Positions 25,928-34,160 of a DNA stretch of 64,000 nt are shown here, in pieces. The stretch's first letter is position 1; each line of letters opens with the position of its first letter. Under the pieces are notes generated by a model that was given only the letters and a program-made list of their open reading frames with translations, searched no databases and was not told the origin of the DNA. The stretch lies in the NCBI RefSeq assembly GCF_014596475.1, contig NZ_MECJ01000030.1, positions 83,706 to 147,705 of the forward strand, read 5' to 3'. Both the position numbers and the translations under genes were made by a program. Origin of the DNA: Streptomyces sp. CBMA152 (lineage in GTDB: Bacteria > Actinomycetota > Actinomycetes > Streptomycetales > Streptomycetaceae).

Positions 25928-27214
25928 TCAGTTGGTGCCGGAACGGCGGCGGCGGGCCGCGTACACCGCGCCCGCGCCGACCACCACGGCCGCGCCGCCC
26001 GCGAGGGCCAGCTGCGAGGTCGCGGAGGACGTGCCGGTGGCCGCGAGGGTGCCGGTGTTCGTGGTGTTCAGCGGGGTCGTCGACGTGGTGCTGGTCTGCG
26101 TCTTGGTGTCCGACGTGTTCGGCTTGCCCGTGGTGGGCTTGGCCGGGTCGACGTCGCCCGGCTTGGTGCCGACGGGCAGGATCTCGAAGGAGTACTCCGT
26201 GAGGTCCGGCGTGCCGCCGCAGGACTTGTCCTTGTTGACGTAGTCACCGGCGACGAAGGCGATGCCCTGGCCCGCCGGGGCCTTGGCGTCGATCTTCAGG
26301 CGCAGCTTCATGTCGTAGTGCGTGCCGTCCTTCAGGCCGTTGATCACGCCCGCGCGGTGCAGGCTGTCGAGGTCCTTCCAGCCGCCGGACGCGGCCGTCG
26401 ACCACTGCAGGTGCAGCAGGTCGTCGGTGACCTTGTAGCCGCTCTTGTCGGTCGCGTGCAGGTACGTGAACGGCCAGAGCTTGTCGATGTTCTTGCCGGT
26501 GCCGTTGGTGACCCGCAGCGAGAAGTTCGCGGTGGTACCGGCGGCGATCTTCGACGGCAGACCCGTGACGACCGTGGTGAGCTTGGCGTCGGGCTCGCAC
26601 GACGGGTTCTCGGCCGCCTTCTTGGCGTCCGCGAGCGCCTGGTCGGCGGCGTCCTTGGCGGTGAGCGCCTTCTTGGTCGCCTCGGTCGCGGTGTGCAGCG
26701 CGCGCAGCGCGGCCACCTGGGCGTCCTGCGCCTCCTTGAGGGCCGCCGCGGCCTTGGCGTCGGCGGCCTTCTTCGTCGCGGCCGCCTTCTCGGCGTCCTT
26801 CTTGGCGTCGTCGAGGACCTTCTGCGCGGCGGTGCGGTCCTCGGTCTTCGCGTCGGCGGGCAGCGCGGCGAGGGCGTCCGCCGCGTCGGTGACGGCCTTG
26901 TCGGCGACGGTCTTCGCGGCGGTCGCGGCGCCCGCCTCCTTGTCGGCGTCCTTGGCCTTCTTGTTCAGGGGCGCGTCGTCCGACATCGCGGCGTCGACGG
27001 CCTTCTGGGCGACGTCCTGCGCGGCGAGGGCGTCGTCGTACGCCTTCTTCGCCTCGGCGGCGGCCTTCTCCAACTCCTCGATGGTCGGCTTCTTCTGGGC
27101 CTGCGTCTGCGCGGCCGGCTGTGCGTCGGCGAGCGCGGTACCGGCCGAGAGGATCAGCACGGGCGCGGTCACGGCGGCGGCGACGGCCGTCGCGAGAACA
27201 CGGCGAATCTTCAC
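25928..27214 (-). CDS. Secreted coiled-coil surface protein with LAATG sorting signal
   Basis: The 428-residue protein starts at GTG 27214 (AAAAGGG upstream), with a signal peptide ending near GTALADA. Residues of about 40-190 are an Ala/Lys/Asp/Glu-rich coiled-coil (many AAKKA/DAKKAAE units). A beta-rich domain follows (about 195-370, two cysteines), then a Thr-rich linker, and finally LAATG with a hydrophobic segment and RRRR tail. It is therefore a wall-anchored rod-and-head protein, a substrate for a class E sortase encoded elsewhere. An adhesive or structural role is likely but unproven. Confidence 0.82.
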   Translation of the reverse strand: MKIRRVLATAVAAAVTAPVLILSAGTALADAQPAAQTQAQKKPTIEELEKAAAEAKKAYDDALAAQDVAQKAVDAAMSDDAPLNKKAKDADKEAGAATAAKTVADKAVTDAADALAALPADAKTEDRTAAQKVLDDAKKDAEKAAATKKAADAKAAAALKEAQDAQVAALRALHTATEATKKALTAKDAADQALADAKKAAENPSCEPDAKLTTVVTGLPSKIAAGTTANFSLRVTNGTGKNIDKLWPFTYLHATDKSGYKVTDDLLHLQWSTAASGGWKDLDSLHRAGVINGLKDGTHYDMKLRLKIDAKAPAGQGIAFVAGDYVNKDKSCGGTPDLTEYSFEILPVGTKPGDVDPAKPTTGKPNTSDTKTQTSTTSTTPLNTTNTGTLAATGTSSATSQLALAGGAAVVVGAGAVYAARRRRSGTN

Positions 27215-27465
27215 TTGTGCCCTTTTCTGGGTCCGATTCCGGGTTCGAGGCAGAGGCCGACCCAGAATATGAATGCGTGAATACGCGTGATCGTATGACC
27301 GGGACAAGGGCGTCAGATAGAGGTTTCTTTACGCCAAAAGCCCCGCCTGGCCGACCGGAGTGGCGGGCAAAACGGGGCAATGACGGGCAGTTGTGCAGGG
27401 TGCCTGTGTTTTCTCTGTGAGTCTTGTCGCGCGGGAGTGGGGATTCCACTTTTGTCCCGCCGGTC

Positions 27466-28818
27466 TTACCGCGACGCCGTCACCGTGACCTTCTGGTCGT
27501 TGTTGAGTTCGTTCACCAGCTGCTTGACCTTGGCGGTGTCCCAGAGCAGGGACGTCTGCGGGCCGTCGCCGGAGATCGGCATGTTCAGGGACGTGCCGCC
27601 GCCGCTGGTGATGCCCTTCATGGCCCAGAACATCTCGCCCAGGTCGGTGAGGCCCATGTCCTTGTCGACGATCAGCGTGTCCAGGCCCGCGCCCACCACC
27701 GGGTAGAACTTGAACGGGTTGAGCAGCGTCGTCGGGGTCGCGGTCTGGGCGGCCAGCGCGGAGAGGAACCGCTGCTGGTTCTTCGTACGCTCCAGGTCAC
27801 CGGCCGCGTAACCGTGCCGGTTGCGGACGAACGCCAGGGCCTGCTGGCCGTCGAGGGTCTGCTTGCCCTTCTTGAAGTCGGCGCCCGAGTCCTTGTCCTT
27901 GATGTCCTGCGGGATGTCGAGCTCGACGCCGCCGACCGCGTCCACGATGTTCGCGAAGCCCGCGAAGCCGATCTCGGCGTAGTGGTCGATGTGCAGTCCG
28001 GTGTTGGCCTCGATGGTGCGCACCAGGAGCTCGGGGCCGTCCATCGCGTACGTCGCGTTCAGCTTGTCGTGGCCCTTGGCCGGGAACAGCTTGCCGGACT
28101 GCGAGCCCTTGAAGCTGGGGATCGCGACCCAGGAGTCACGCGGCAGCGAGACCATCGTGTTCCCGTTGCTGCCGGTGTGCAGGATCATCATCGAGTCGGT
28201 CCGCTTGCCCTCGGCGGAGCCGGTGTGGAGCTTCTTCTTCTGGTCCTGGGACAGACCTTCGCGCGAGTCCGAACCGACGATCAGGTAGTTCGTGCCCTTG
28301 CCGTCGGCGGGCCGGTCGATGACCTTGGACAGGTCGACCTCGCGGCGCACCTTGCCGTCGGCCCAGAAGTACGTGCCGGCGCTCACGCCGACGATCACGA
28401 CGACGAGGACCAGCGAGCCGATCTTGATACGGCGCTTCCAGTTGGGGCGGGGCTTGGCGGAGGCGCCGCCGGGCGTGCCGGGGCCCTGACCGCCGGAGCC
28501 GCCACCGCCGGGACCGCCCGGGCCGCGTCCGGACGGGGAGCCGTAGACCTGGCCTTCGCTGTAGCCGTCGTACGCACCGGGCGCGGGCACGGTGCTGCCG
28601 TACTGCTGCTGCGCCTGACCCCGGCCGTAGCCCTGGCCGTCGTCGTACGGGGGCTGCTGCGGCGGGACCGGGCGCTGCGGGCGCACGGGTGTGGAGCCCA
28701 CGGGCCGCTGCACATGGCGCATGACACGCGGGCCCTCCGGCTGCGCGGAGGAGCTGCCGCGGCCGTAGCGCTCGCCGCGGTCGTCGTCGGACCATCCGTC
28801 GTTCATGCGGTCAAGCAT
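27466..28818 (-). CDS. LCP (LytR-CpsA-Psr) family protein 1
   Basis: The 450-residue protein has a Gly/Pro/Gln/Tyr-rich disordered cytoplasmic N-terminus (about 130 residues), one membrane helix (IGSLVLVVVIVGVSAGTYF) and an extracytoplasmic LCP domain. LCP motifs are complete: NYLIVGSDSREG, RTDSMMILH, VSLPRDSWV, KLNATYAMDG, VGGVELDI and QALAFVRNRHG. LCP enzymes transfer polyprenyl-pyrophosphate-linked glycopolymers to peptidoglycan. It lacks the LytR_C domain found in LCP 2-4. GTG/ATG choices are close; ATG 28818 is favoured by GGGGGA eight bases upstream, with 28806 an alternative. Confidence 0.9.
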   Translation of the reverse strand: MLDRMNDGWSDDDRGERYGRGSSSAQPEGPRVMRHVQRPVGSTPVRPQRPVPPQQPPYDDGQGYGRGQAQQQYGSTVPAPGAYDGYSEGQVYGSPSGRGPGGPGGGGSGGQGPGTPGGASAKPRPNWKRRIKIGSLVLVVVIVGVSAGTYFWADGKVRREVDLSKVIDRPADGKGTNYLIVGSDSREGLSQDQKKKLHTGSAEGKRTDSMMILHTGSNGNTMVSLPRDSWVAIPSFKGSQSGKLFPAKGHDKLNATYAMDGPELLVRTIEANTGLHIDHYAEIGFAGFANIVDAVGGVELDIPQDIKDKDSGADFKKGKQTLDGQQALAFVRNRHGYAAGDLERTKNQQRFLSALAAQTATPTTLLNPFKFYPVVGAGLDTLIVDKDMGLTDLGEMFWAMKGITSGGGTSLNMPISGDGPQTSLLWDTAKVKQLVNELNNDQKVTVTASR

Positions 28819-29003
28819 GCACGGATCCCCCGCGTGTCTGACAGGGCGGGTGGGGATCCGGGACGGGGCTGTTGCACAGCTGATGCAATGTGCGGGCCAT
28901 GCGAACGCGGAGTGTGTGCCTGTGCGTGCGGAGTCCGTGCCCGTGCGTGCGCGGTGTGCCCGAGCTGTGGAGTGCACGCAAGGAGAGTGCGTACGGGCCC
29001 GCA

Positions 29004-29009
29004 TAAGCT
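29004..29009 (+). promoter_or_regulatory. Candidate -10 box for leaderless thioesterase mRNA
   Basis: TAAGCT fits TANNNT and ends 7 nt before ATG 29017; no Shine-Dalgarno sequence is present in the intervening GGGCGGT. Confidence 0.5.
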
Positions 29010-29016
29010 GGGCGGT

Positions 29017-29541
29017 ATGACTGATCTTCCGGGCAAGCCGACCTCGGCGTCCCGAACCACCCTGAGCCACATCATGACCAGCCATGACACCAACCTTCTC
29101 GGTACGGTGCACGGCGGCGTGATCATGAAGCTGGTGGACGACGCGGCGGGCGCGGTCGCGGGGCGCCACTCCGGGGGTCCGGCGGTCACCGCGTCCATGG
29201 ACGAGATGGCGTTCCTGATGCCCGTCCGGGTCGGCGACCTCGTCCATGTGAAGGCCCAGGTCAACTGGACCGGGCGGTCCTCCATGGAGGTCGGTGTACG
29301 GGTCCTGGCCGAGCGCTGGAACGAGTCCGCTCCGGCGCAGCAGGTGGGGTCGGCGTATCTGGTCTTCGCCGCGGTCGACGCGGACGGGAAGCCTCGGTCT
29401 GTTCCGCCCGTCCTTCCCGAGACGGAGCGGGATGAGCGGCGGTATCAGGAGGCTCAGATCCGTCGTACGCATCGGCTTGCTCGGCGGCGGGCGATTCTTG
29501 AGCTGCGGGAGCGACGTGCGTCGGAGGGGCTGGACGACTAG
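29017..29541 (+). CDS. Hotdog-fold acyl-CoA thioesterase
   Basis: The 174-residue protein matches the YciA/BFIT-type acyl-CoA hydrolases that release free acids from CoA esters. The characteristic catalytic stretch HDTNLLGTVHGGVIMKLVDDAAGAVAGRH is present near the N-terminus and is followed by the hotdog strands (VRVGDLVHVKAQVNWTGRSSMEVGV). The C-terminal 30 residues are Arg/Glu-rich and helical. The long open frame upstream is an artefact; ATG 29017 fits the family and the TAAGCT box. It is a monocistronic gene set between two divergent LCP genes. Confidence 0.9.
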   Translation: MTDLPGKPTSASRTTLSHIMTSHDTNLLGTVHGGVIMKLVDDAAGAVAGRHSGGPAVTASMDEMAFLMPVRVGDLVHVKAQVNWTGRSSMEVGVRVLAERWNESAPAQQVGSAYLVFAAVDADGKPRSVPPVLPETERDERRYQEAQIRRTHRLARRRAILELRERRASEGLDD

Positions 29542-29582
29542 GCGCCGTGGGGCTTTGGGCTGTGTGTCGACTGCGGGCCGTC

Positions 29583-29615
29583 GGTGGCTGGTCGCACAGT
29601 TCCCCGCGCCCCTAA
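29583..29615 (-). repeat. Half-site of the GC-rich repeat family
   Basis: GCAGTTCCCCGCGCC-type core (here with GCACAGTT) lies downstream of the thioesterase stop in reverse orientation relative to the copy at 22071. It is a single arm only. Confidence 0.65.
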
Positions 29616-29676
29616 CGGGCTCGCCCACTGAGCGGGCGCGGCCCGAAAGCCTGCGCTCGCAAAAGCCCCGTAAGCC

Positions 29677-31200
29677 TTACGGGCACACCACCTCGTCGCC
29701 CGTCACCGTCTCGAATTCGCCCGTCGGGGTCGGTTCGGCTCGGACCGGGGTCGCGCCCTTGAAGTCTGTTCCTGCCGTTACCTTCAGCATTTGGCCCAGG
29801 CCCTTCACCGGGCGCAGGTCGCTGCCGGGGAGTGCCGCTGCCAGGGTTCTCGCCGAGCGGTCCCAGCGGGGGTCGTATTCGATCACGGTGTGCTGGAGGT
29901 CGCGGGTGCCGCCGGACATCGGGGTGCCCGTCGTCTTGAAGCCCGTGGCGCGCAGCGCGTCGTCGACCCGGCGGCCGAGGCCGTCCGTGCGGGTGCCGTT
30001 GTAGATCTGGACCCGGATGCGGTCGGGGGACACCTCGACCATCGAGCCGGACGCGGTCGGCTGCGGCTGCCCCGGACCGTCCTGCTTCGGCTTGTGCGGC
30101 GGGGTCAGGGGGCGGTCGTCCCGCAGGCCCGCGAACAGTTTCTGCGCCTTCGCCGGGTCCCACTTCACCGTCGACCCGATGCCCTTCACCGGGAAGCTCA
30201 TCTGCCCGATCGGCACGGTCGTGAACTCCGACGACGCCGGGGAGAAGCCCCGCATCGTGCGGCCCAGGGACAGGATCTCCTCGGCCCCGAAGCCCTGGTC
30301 GGCCCGGACCGAGGACAGCAGCGTCGAGGCGACCTCGCGGAACTTCACCGGGTTCATCAGCACGCCCGACCCCGTCGCCTTGTGGATCAGCGCCGCCAGG
30401 AACTTCTGCTGGCGCTGCATCCGGCCCAGGTCCGCCGATCCGTCCGTGTGCCGGGAGCGTACGTACTGAAGCGCCTGCCCGCCGTCGAGCTGGTGCGTGC
30501 CCGCGCTCAGGTCCAGGCCCGTGTACGAGTCCTTCATCGGGTGGGCCGTGCAGATCCGCACCCCGCCCAGCACGTCCACCGTCTTCATGAAGCTGGTGAA
30601 GTCGACCTCCAGATAGTGGTCCATCTTGAGGCCGGTCATGTGCTCGACCGTGCGCACCGTGAGCGCGGGCCCGCCCTCCGCGTACGCCGCATTGATCTTG
30701 ATGGGGTGCTGGTTGTGGTGTTCGCCGGTGTTCCGGTCGATGTGTTCGGGGGCCTCCGCGTAACTGTCGCGCGGGACGCTCACCACGCTCGCGCGGTCAC
30801 GGTCCGCCGAGATGTGCACGATCATCATCGTGTCCGTGCAGTGGCAGGGCGCCCCGCCGAGGCGGTACTTCTCCTTCTCCTCCGGCGTGATCTTGTCCCG
30901 GCCGTCCGTGCCGACCAGCAGGATGTTGGTGCCGTGGCCCGCCTGCGGCCGGTTCTTCATGTCCTTGAACGGGTCCACCCGGCCGATCCCGCCGTCCAGG
31001 CCGGTCACCACCGCATGGCCGACCCCGCCCGCGCCCAGCACCAGGACCGAGAGGGTCGTCGCCATCCGCATGCCCCAGCGGGGCCGCTCGTCCTGCTGTC
31101 TGCTGCGGGGCCGATCGGTGCGCGGCGCGGGGCGGGGGGAGCGGGAGGGGGGCGGCGTGGGCACGGGGACCTCCGCGGGCGAAAGGGGGATATGTGGCAC
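29677..31200 (-). CDS. LCP family protein 2 with C-terminal LytR_C domain
   Basis: The 507-residue protein has a Pro/Arg-rich cytoplasmic start (about 45 residues), one membrane helix, and an LCP domain with NILLVGTDGRD, CTDTMMIVH, VSVPRDSY, KINAAYAEGG, VDVLGGVRI and QALQYVRSRH. After a linker comes a LytR_C domain (about 385-480, IRVQIYNGTRTDGLGRR), and the chain ends in -VVCP. A pair of close cysteines (CHCTD) flanks an active-site region and may form disulfides outside the cell. The start codon is GTG 31200 with no clear Shine-Dalgarno, so it is less certain. Confidence 0.88.
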   Translation of the reverse strand: MPHIPLSPAEVPVPTPPPSRSPRPAPRTDRPRSRQQDERPRWGMRMATTLSVLVLGAGGVGHAVVTGLDGGIGRVDPFKDMKNRPQAGHGTNILLVGTDGRDKITPEEKEKYRLGGAPCHCTDTMMIVHISADRDRASVVSVPRDSYAEAPEHIDRNTGEHHNQHPIKINAAYAEGGPALTVRTVEHMTGLKMDHYLEVDFTSFMKTVDVLGGVRICTAHPMKDSYTGLDLSAGTHQLDGGQALQYVRSRHTDGSADLGRMQRQQKFLAALIHKATGSGVLMNPVKFREVASTLLSSVRADQGFGAEEILSLGRTMRGFSPASSEFTTVPIGQMSFPVKGIGSTVKWDPAKAQKLFAGLRDDRPLTPPHKPKQDGPGQPQPTASGSMVEVSPDRIRVQIYNGTRTDGLGRRVDDALRATGFKTTGTPMSGGTRDLQHTVIEYDPRWDRSARTLAAALPGSDLRPVKGLGQMLKVTAGTDFKGATPVRAEPTPTGEFETVTGDEVVCP

Positions 31201-31269
31201 CGTAAGCCCATACGATCTGCGACAACGGCCGCCGCCCCGGCCGCGCGCAACCGTGTCGCCCGTTCGCGG

Positions 31270-31275
31270 TAACGT
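31270..31275 (+). promoter_or_regulatory. Candidate -10 box, nearly leaderless GT2 mRNA
   Basis: TAACGT fits TANNNT and ends 8 nt before ATG 31284, so the transcript would begin within a base or two of the start codon. No Shine-Dalgarno sequence is seen. Confidence 0.45.
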
Positions 31276-31283
31276 GAACCACG

Positions 31284-32309
31284 ATGAACGCCACGCACCC
31301 CGCCGTTTCCGTGATCATGCCGGTCCTCAACGAGGAGCGGCACCTGCGCAACTCGGTCCGCCACATCCTGGAGCAGGAGTACGAGGGCGAGCTGGAGGTG
31401 GTGATCGCGCTCGGCCCGTCCACGGACCGCACCGACGAGATCGCCGCCGAGCTGGTACGCGAGACAGCCTCCCACCCCCGGGCCCGCGTCCACACCGTCC
31501 CCAACCCCACCGGGCGTACGCCTGCGGCCCTGAACGCGGCCATCAAGGCCTCGCGTCACCCGATCGTGGTACGGGTCGACGGGCACGGCATGCTCTCCCC
31601 GAACTACATCGCCACCGCCGTCCGCCTCCTGGGGGAGACCGGCGCGCAGAACGTGGGCGGCATCATGCACGCCGAGGGCGAGAACGCCTGGGAGGACGCG
31701 GTCGCCGCCGCCATGACGTCGAAGATCGGCGTCGGCAACGCGGCCTTCCACACCGGTGGCTCGGCGGGCCCCGCCGAAACCGTGTATCTGGGTGTCTTCC
31801 GGCGCGAGGCGCTTGAGCAACAGGGCGGCTACAACGAGGAGTTCATCCGCGCCCAGGACTGGGAGCTGAACTTCCGTATCCGCGAGGCCGGCGGTCTCAT
31901 CTGGTTCTCGCCCGAGCTGAAGGTCCAGTACCGGCCGCGCCCCAGCGTGCGCGCGCTCGCCAAGCAGTACAAGGACTACGGCCGCTGGCGCCATGTCGTG
32001 GCCCGCTACCACGAGGGCTCCATCAACCTGCGCTACCTCGCCCCGCCGACCGCCGTCTGCGCGATCGCGGCCGGTGTCGTGGTGGGCGCGGTGCTCACGC
32101 CGATCGGCTTCGTGATCCCGGCCGGGTACCTCGCCGCGATCGCGGTCGGCTCGCTCCCGGCGGGCAAGGGGCTGCCGCTCAAGGCCCGCCTGCAGATCCC
32201 GGTGGCCCTCGCCACCATGCACATGTCCTGGGGCTACGGCTTCCTGACCAGCCCCAAGGCGCTCGCCAAGAAGGTCATCGCGAGCCGCCGCCCGTCGGTG
32301 CGGGTCTGA
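31284..32309 (+). CDS. GT2-family glycosyltransferase (ExoA-like)
   Basis: The 341-residue enzyme has a GT-A catalytic domain (about 8-235): nucleotide-sugar site PVLNEERHLRNSV, metal-binding motif VRVDGHG, and a later acceptor/ED-type motif FIRAQDWELNFRIREAGG. Two or three membrane segments near the C-terminus (AVCAIAAGVVVGAVLTPIGFVI and the following) anchor it. It resembles succinoglycan-type ExoA transferases that act on lipid-linked sugars. It sits within the LCP array, so it may build a glycopolymer that LCP proteins attach to the wall. The sugar donor is unknown. Confidence 0.88.
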   Translation: MNATHPAVSVIMPVLNEERHLRNSVRHILEQEYEGELEVVIALGPSTDRTDEIAAELVRETASHPRARVHTVPNPTGRTPAALNAAIKASRHPIVVRVDGHGMLSPNYIATAVRLLGETGAQNVGGIMHAEGENAWEDAVAAAMTSKIGVGNAAFHTGGSAGPAETVYLGVFRREALEQQGGYNEEFIRAQDWELNFRIREAGGLIWFSPELKVQYRPRPSVRALAKQYKDYGRWRHVVARYHEGSINLRYLAPPTAVCAIAAGVVVGAVLTPIGFVIPAGYLAAIAVGSLPAGKGLPLKARLQIPVALATMHMSWGYGFLTSPKALAKKVIASRRPSVRV

Positions 32310-32326
32310 GACACACGCGTACGACG

Positions 32327-32370
32327 TAAAAGGGGGCGCCCGGTGCTGAGAAGCACCGGGCGCCCCCTTC
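32327..32370. terminator. Bidirectional hairpin terminator
   Basis: Arms 32331-32346 (GGGGGCGCCCGGTGCT) and 32351-32366 form a perfect 16-bp stem with a GAGA tetraloop. AAAA precedes and TTCTCGTT follows, so it can work in both directions for the convergent GT2 and LCP 3 genes. Confidence 0.88.
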
Positions 32371-32388
32371 TCGTTCCGTGCGCCGCGC

Positions 32389-34104
32389 CTACCAGCGGTA
32401 GGGCTTGTACACGTCCATGCACTCCTTGTCGTTCGCGCCGTTGACGTTCTCCACGTCCTTCAGCGGATCGGCGTTGTCCTGGGCCTTCTTCGGGTACGTG
32501 GCGCCGGTGCGCCAGTCCGAACCGACCGTGAGGGTCAGCGTGGAGACGTCGGCGGAGACCTTCACCGCGCTGGACGGCAGTTCCATCGCCTTGGCCACCG
32601 ACATCGCGTCCGCCTTGCCCTGCGCGCCCGCGCTCTTCGGGTAGGTGAGCGTGGTCGTCGTCGCCGAGCCACGGGTGTCCGAGGCCTCGGCCTTGAAGAA
32701 GCCCTTGTTCTTCAGGGTGTCCTTGACCGTGGTCGCCCGCTTGGGTGTGGACGCCGAGCCGTCCCCGCTGGTGCCGTTGACGACCGTGACCGCGAGCGAA
32801 CCGGCCGGCGTCGCCGCCGGGCCCTTGTCCTCGGTCTTGGCCGGGGCGTCGTCCTTCTTGTCGAGCGGCTTGTCGTCGCGGAGCATCGACCACAGCGTGT
32901 CCGCGGCGCCGGGCTGCGGCAGCACGTGGTCCTTGTCCTTGGGGTCCTCGATGCGCGGCATGGTCAGCATGTTGATCCGCTCCATCGGGATGCCCTTGAG
33001 CTCCATGCTGAGGTCGTACAGCTTCTTGACCGTGCCGATCTCGCGGGACACCTGGAGCGACTTGGTGGCCGTCTCGGCCAGGTGCATGATCCGGCCGGTG
33101 TCGGTGAACGCGTTCTGCTTCTTCAGGTTGCGGATCACCGAGTTGAGGTACATGTGCTGCGCCTTGGAGCGGCCCAGGTCGCTCTCGAAGGCGTGCCGGG
33201 TGCGCAGCCACTGCAGCGCCTGCTCGCCCTTGACGGTGGTGGTGCCCGCCTTCAGCCGCAGATGCGAGCCGCCGGGCACGTTGGGCTTCGGCCCGTCGTA
33301 CACGTTCTCCTTGACGCACACCTCCGCGCCGCCGACCGCGTCCGACATCGCCACCACGCCCGCGAAGTCGACCATCATCCAGTGGTCGATGTAGACGCCG
33401 GTGAGCTTCTCCCAGGTGTCCAGGACACAGCCCGCACCGCCGCTCAGCGACTCGTTGATGAGGGTGTTGGTGGCCGGAATCTTCTTCTTGGTCTTCTCGT
33501 CCGTGCACTCGGGGATGTCCACCCGGGTGTCACGCGGAATGCTGACCACCGAGGCGCTCTTGCGGTCCGCCGAGACGTGCAGGAGCATCTGCACATCGGC
33601 GAGCGGCTGGGCGCCGACGCTCTCCTTGGATCCGCCCAGCTTCAGGTTCTCCGGCGTGTTACGGCTGTCGGAGCCGATCAGCAGGATGTTGAGCGGGGTC
33701 TCGCCGTCGGCGTTGGCCTCGGTCTTCTTGGCGTTGGAGCCGCCCGCGCTGCGGTCACCCTTGCGGATGTTGGCGTTCAGGTGCTGGTAGTACAGGTATC
33801 CGGCGCCGGCCGTCCCGAGTATGAGCAGCGCGAGCGTCGAGGCGACCCAGCGCAGTATGCGGCGCTTGCCCTTCTTCTTCACGCGCTTGCGCGGTCTGCC
33901 GCGCCGGTGCCCGCCGCCGTCGGGCGACGTCTGCTTCTGCGGCCCCGACTCCTCGGGACCCGACGGGCCGTCCCCGGACGGCTGTTGACCGGACGACTTC
34001 TCGCCGTCGGCCTCCTCGCCGTACAGCGACTCGTCCCAGCCGAGCTGGCCGGCGTGCTGGACGCGCGGTCGCGTCCCCTCCCCACGCACGCTCTTCTGCC
34101 CCAC
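32389..34104 (-). CDS. LCP family protein 3 with C-terminal LytR_C domain
   Basis: The 571-residue protein has a charged N-terminus of about 75 residues ending in RKRVKKKGKRR, a membrane helix, an LCP domain (NILLIGSDSRN, VVSIPRDTRVDIP, VGGAEVCV, QALQWLRTRHAF) and a LytR_C domain (about 440-550, LAVTVVNGTSGDG). In place of the usual Arg-x-Asp-Thr motif it has LADVQMLLH, a substitution at a substrate-contact loop. GTG 34104 is supported by GGGGG upstream, but that sequence is paired in a hairpin (34111-34129). It follows LCP 4 by 56 bp in the same direction. Confidence 0.88.
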   Translation of the reverse strand: MGQKSVRGEGTRPRVQHAGQLGWDESLYGEEADGEKSSGQQPSGDGPSGPEESGPQKQTSPDGGGHRRGRPRKRVKKKGKRRILRWVASTLALLILGTAGAGYLYYQHLNANIRKGDRSAGGSNAKKTEANADGETPLNILLIGSDSRNTPENLKLGGSKESVGAQPLADVQMLLHVSADRKSASVVSIPRDTRVDIPECTDEKTKKKIPATNTLINESLSGGAGCVLDTWEKLTGVYIDHWMMVDFAGVVAMSDAVGGAEVCVKENVYDGPKPNVPGGSHLRLKAGTTTVKGEQALQWLRTRHAFESDLGRSKAQHMYLNSVIRNLKKQNAFTDTGRIMHLAETATKSLQVSREIGTVKKLYDLSMELKGIPMERINMLTMPRIEDPKDKDHVLPQPGAADTLWSMLRDDKPLDKKDDAPAKTEDKGPAATPAGSLAVTVVNGTSGDGSASTPKRATTVKDTLKNKGFFKAEASDTRGSATTTTLTYPKSAGAQGKADAMSVAKAMELPSSAVKVSADVSTLTLTVGSDWRTGATYPKKAQDNADPLKDVENVNGANDKECMDVYKPYRW

Positions 34105-34110
34105 CCCAAT

Positions 34111-34129
34111 ACCCCCTGTCTCAGGGGGT
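34111..34129 (-). promoter_or_regulatory. Hairpin covering the ribosome binding site of LCP 3
   Basis: On the minus strand ACCCCCTG-AGA-CAGGGGGT forms a perfect 8-bp stem with a 3-nt loop. Its 3' arm contains the G-rich Shine-Dalgarno of the LCP 3 gene, about 6 bases before GTG 34104. Folding would hide the site, so LCP 3 translation may depend on ribosomes finishing LCP 4, or the hairpin may be a partial terminator. Confidence 0.5.
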
Positions 34130-34160
34130 CCCCATGGCCTTGTGGGCCGGGAACCCGTTG

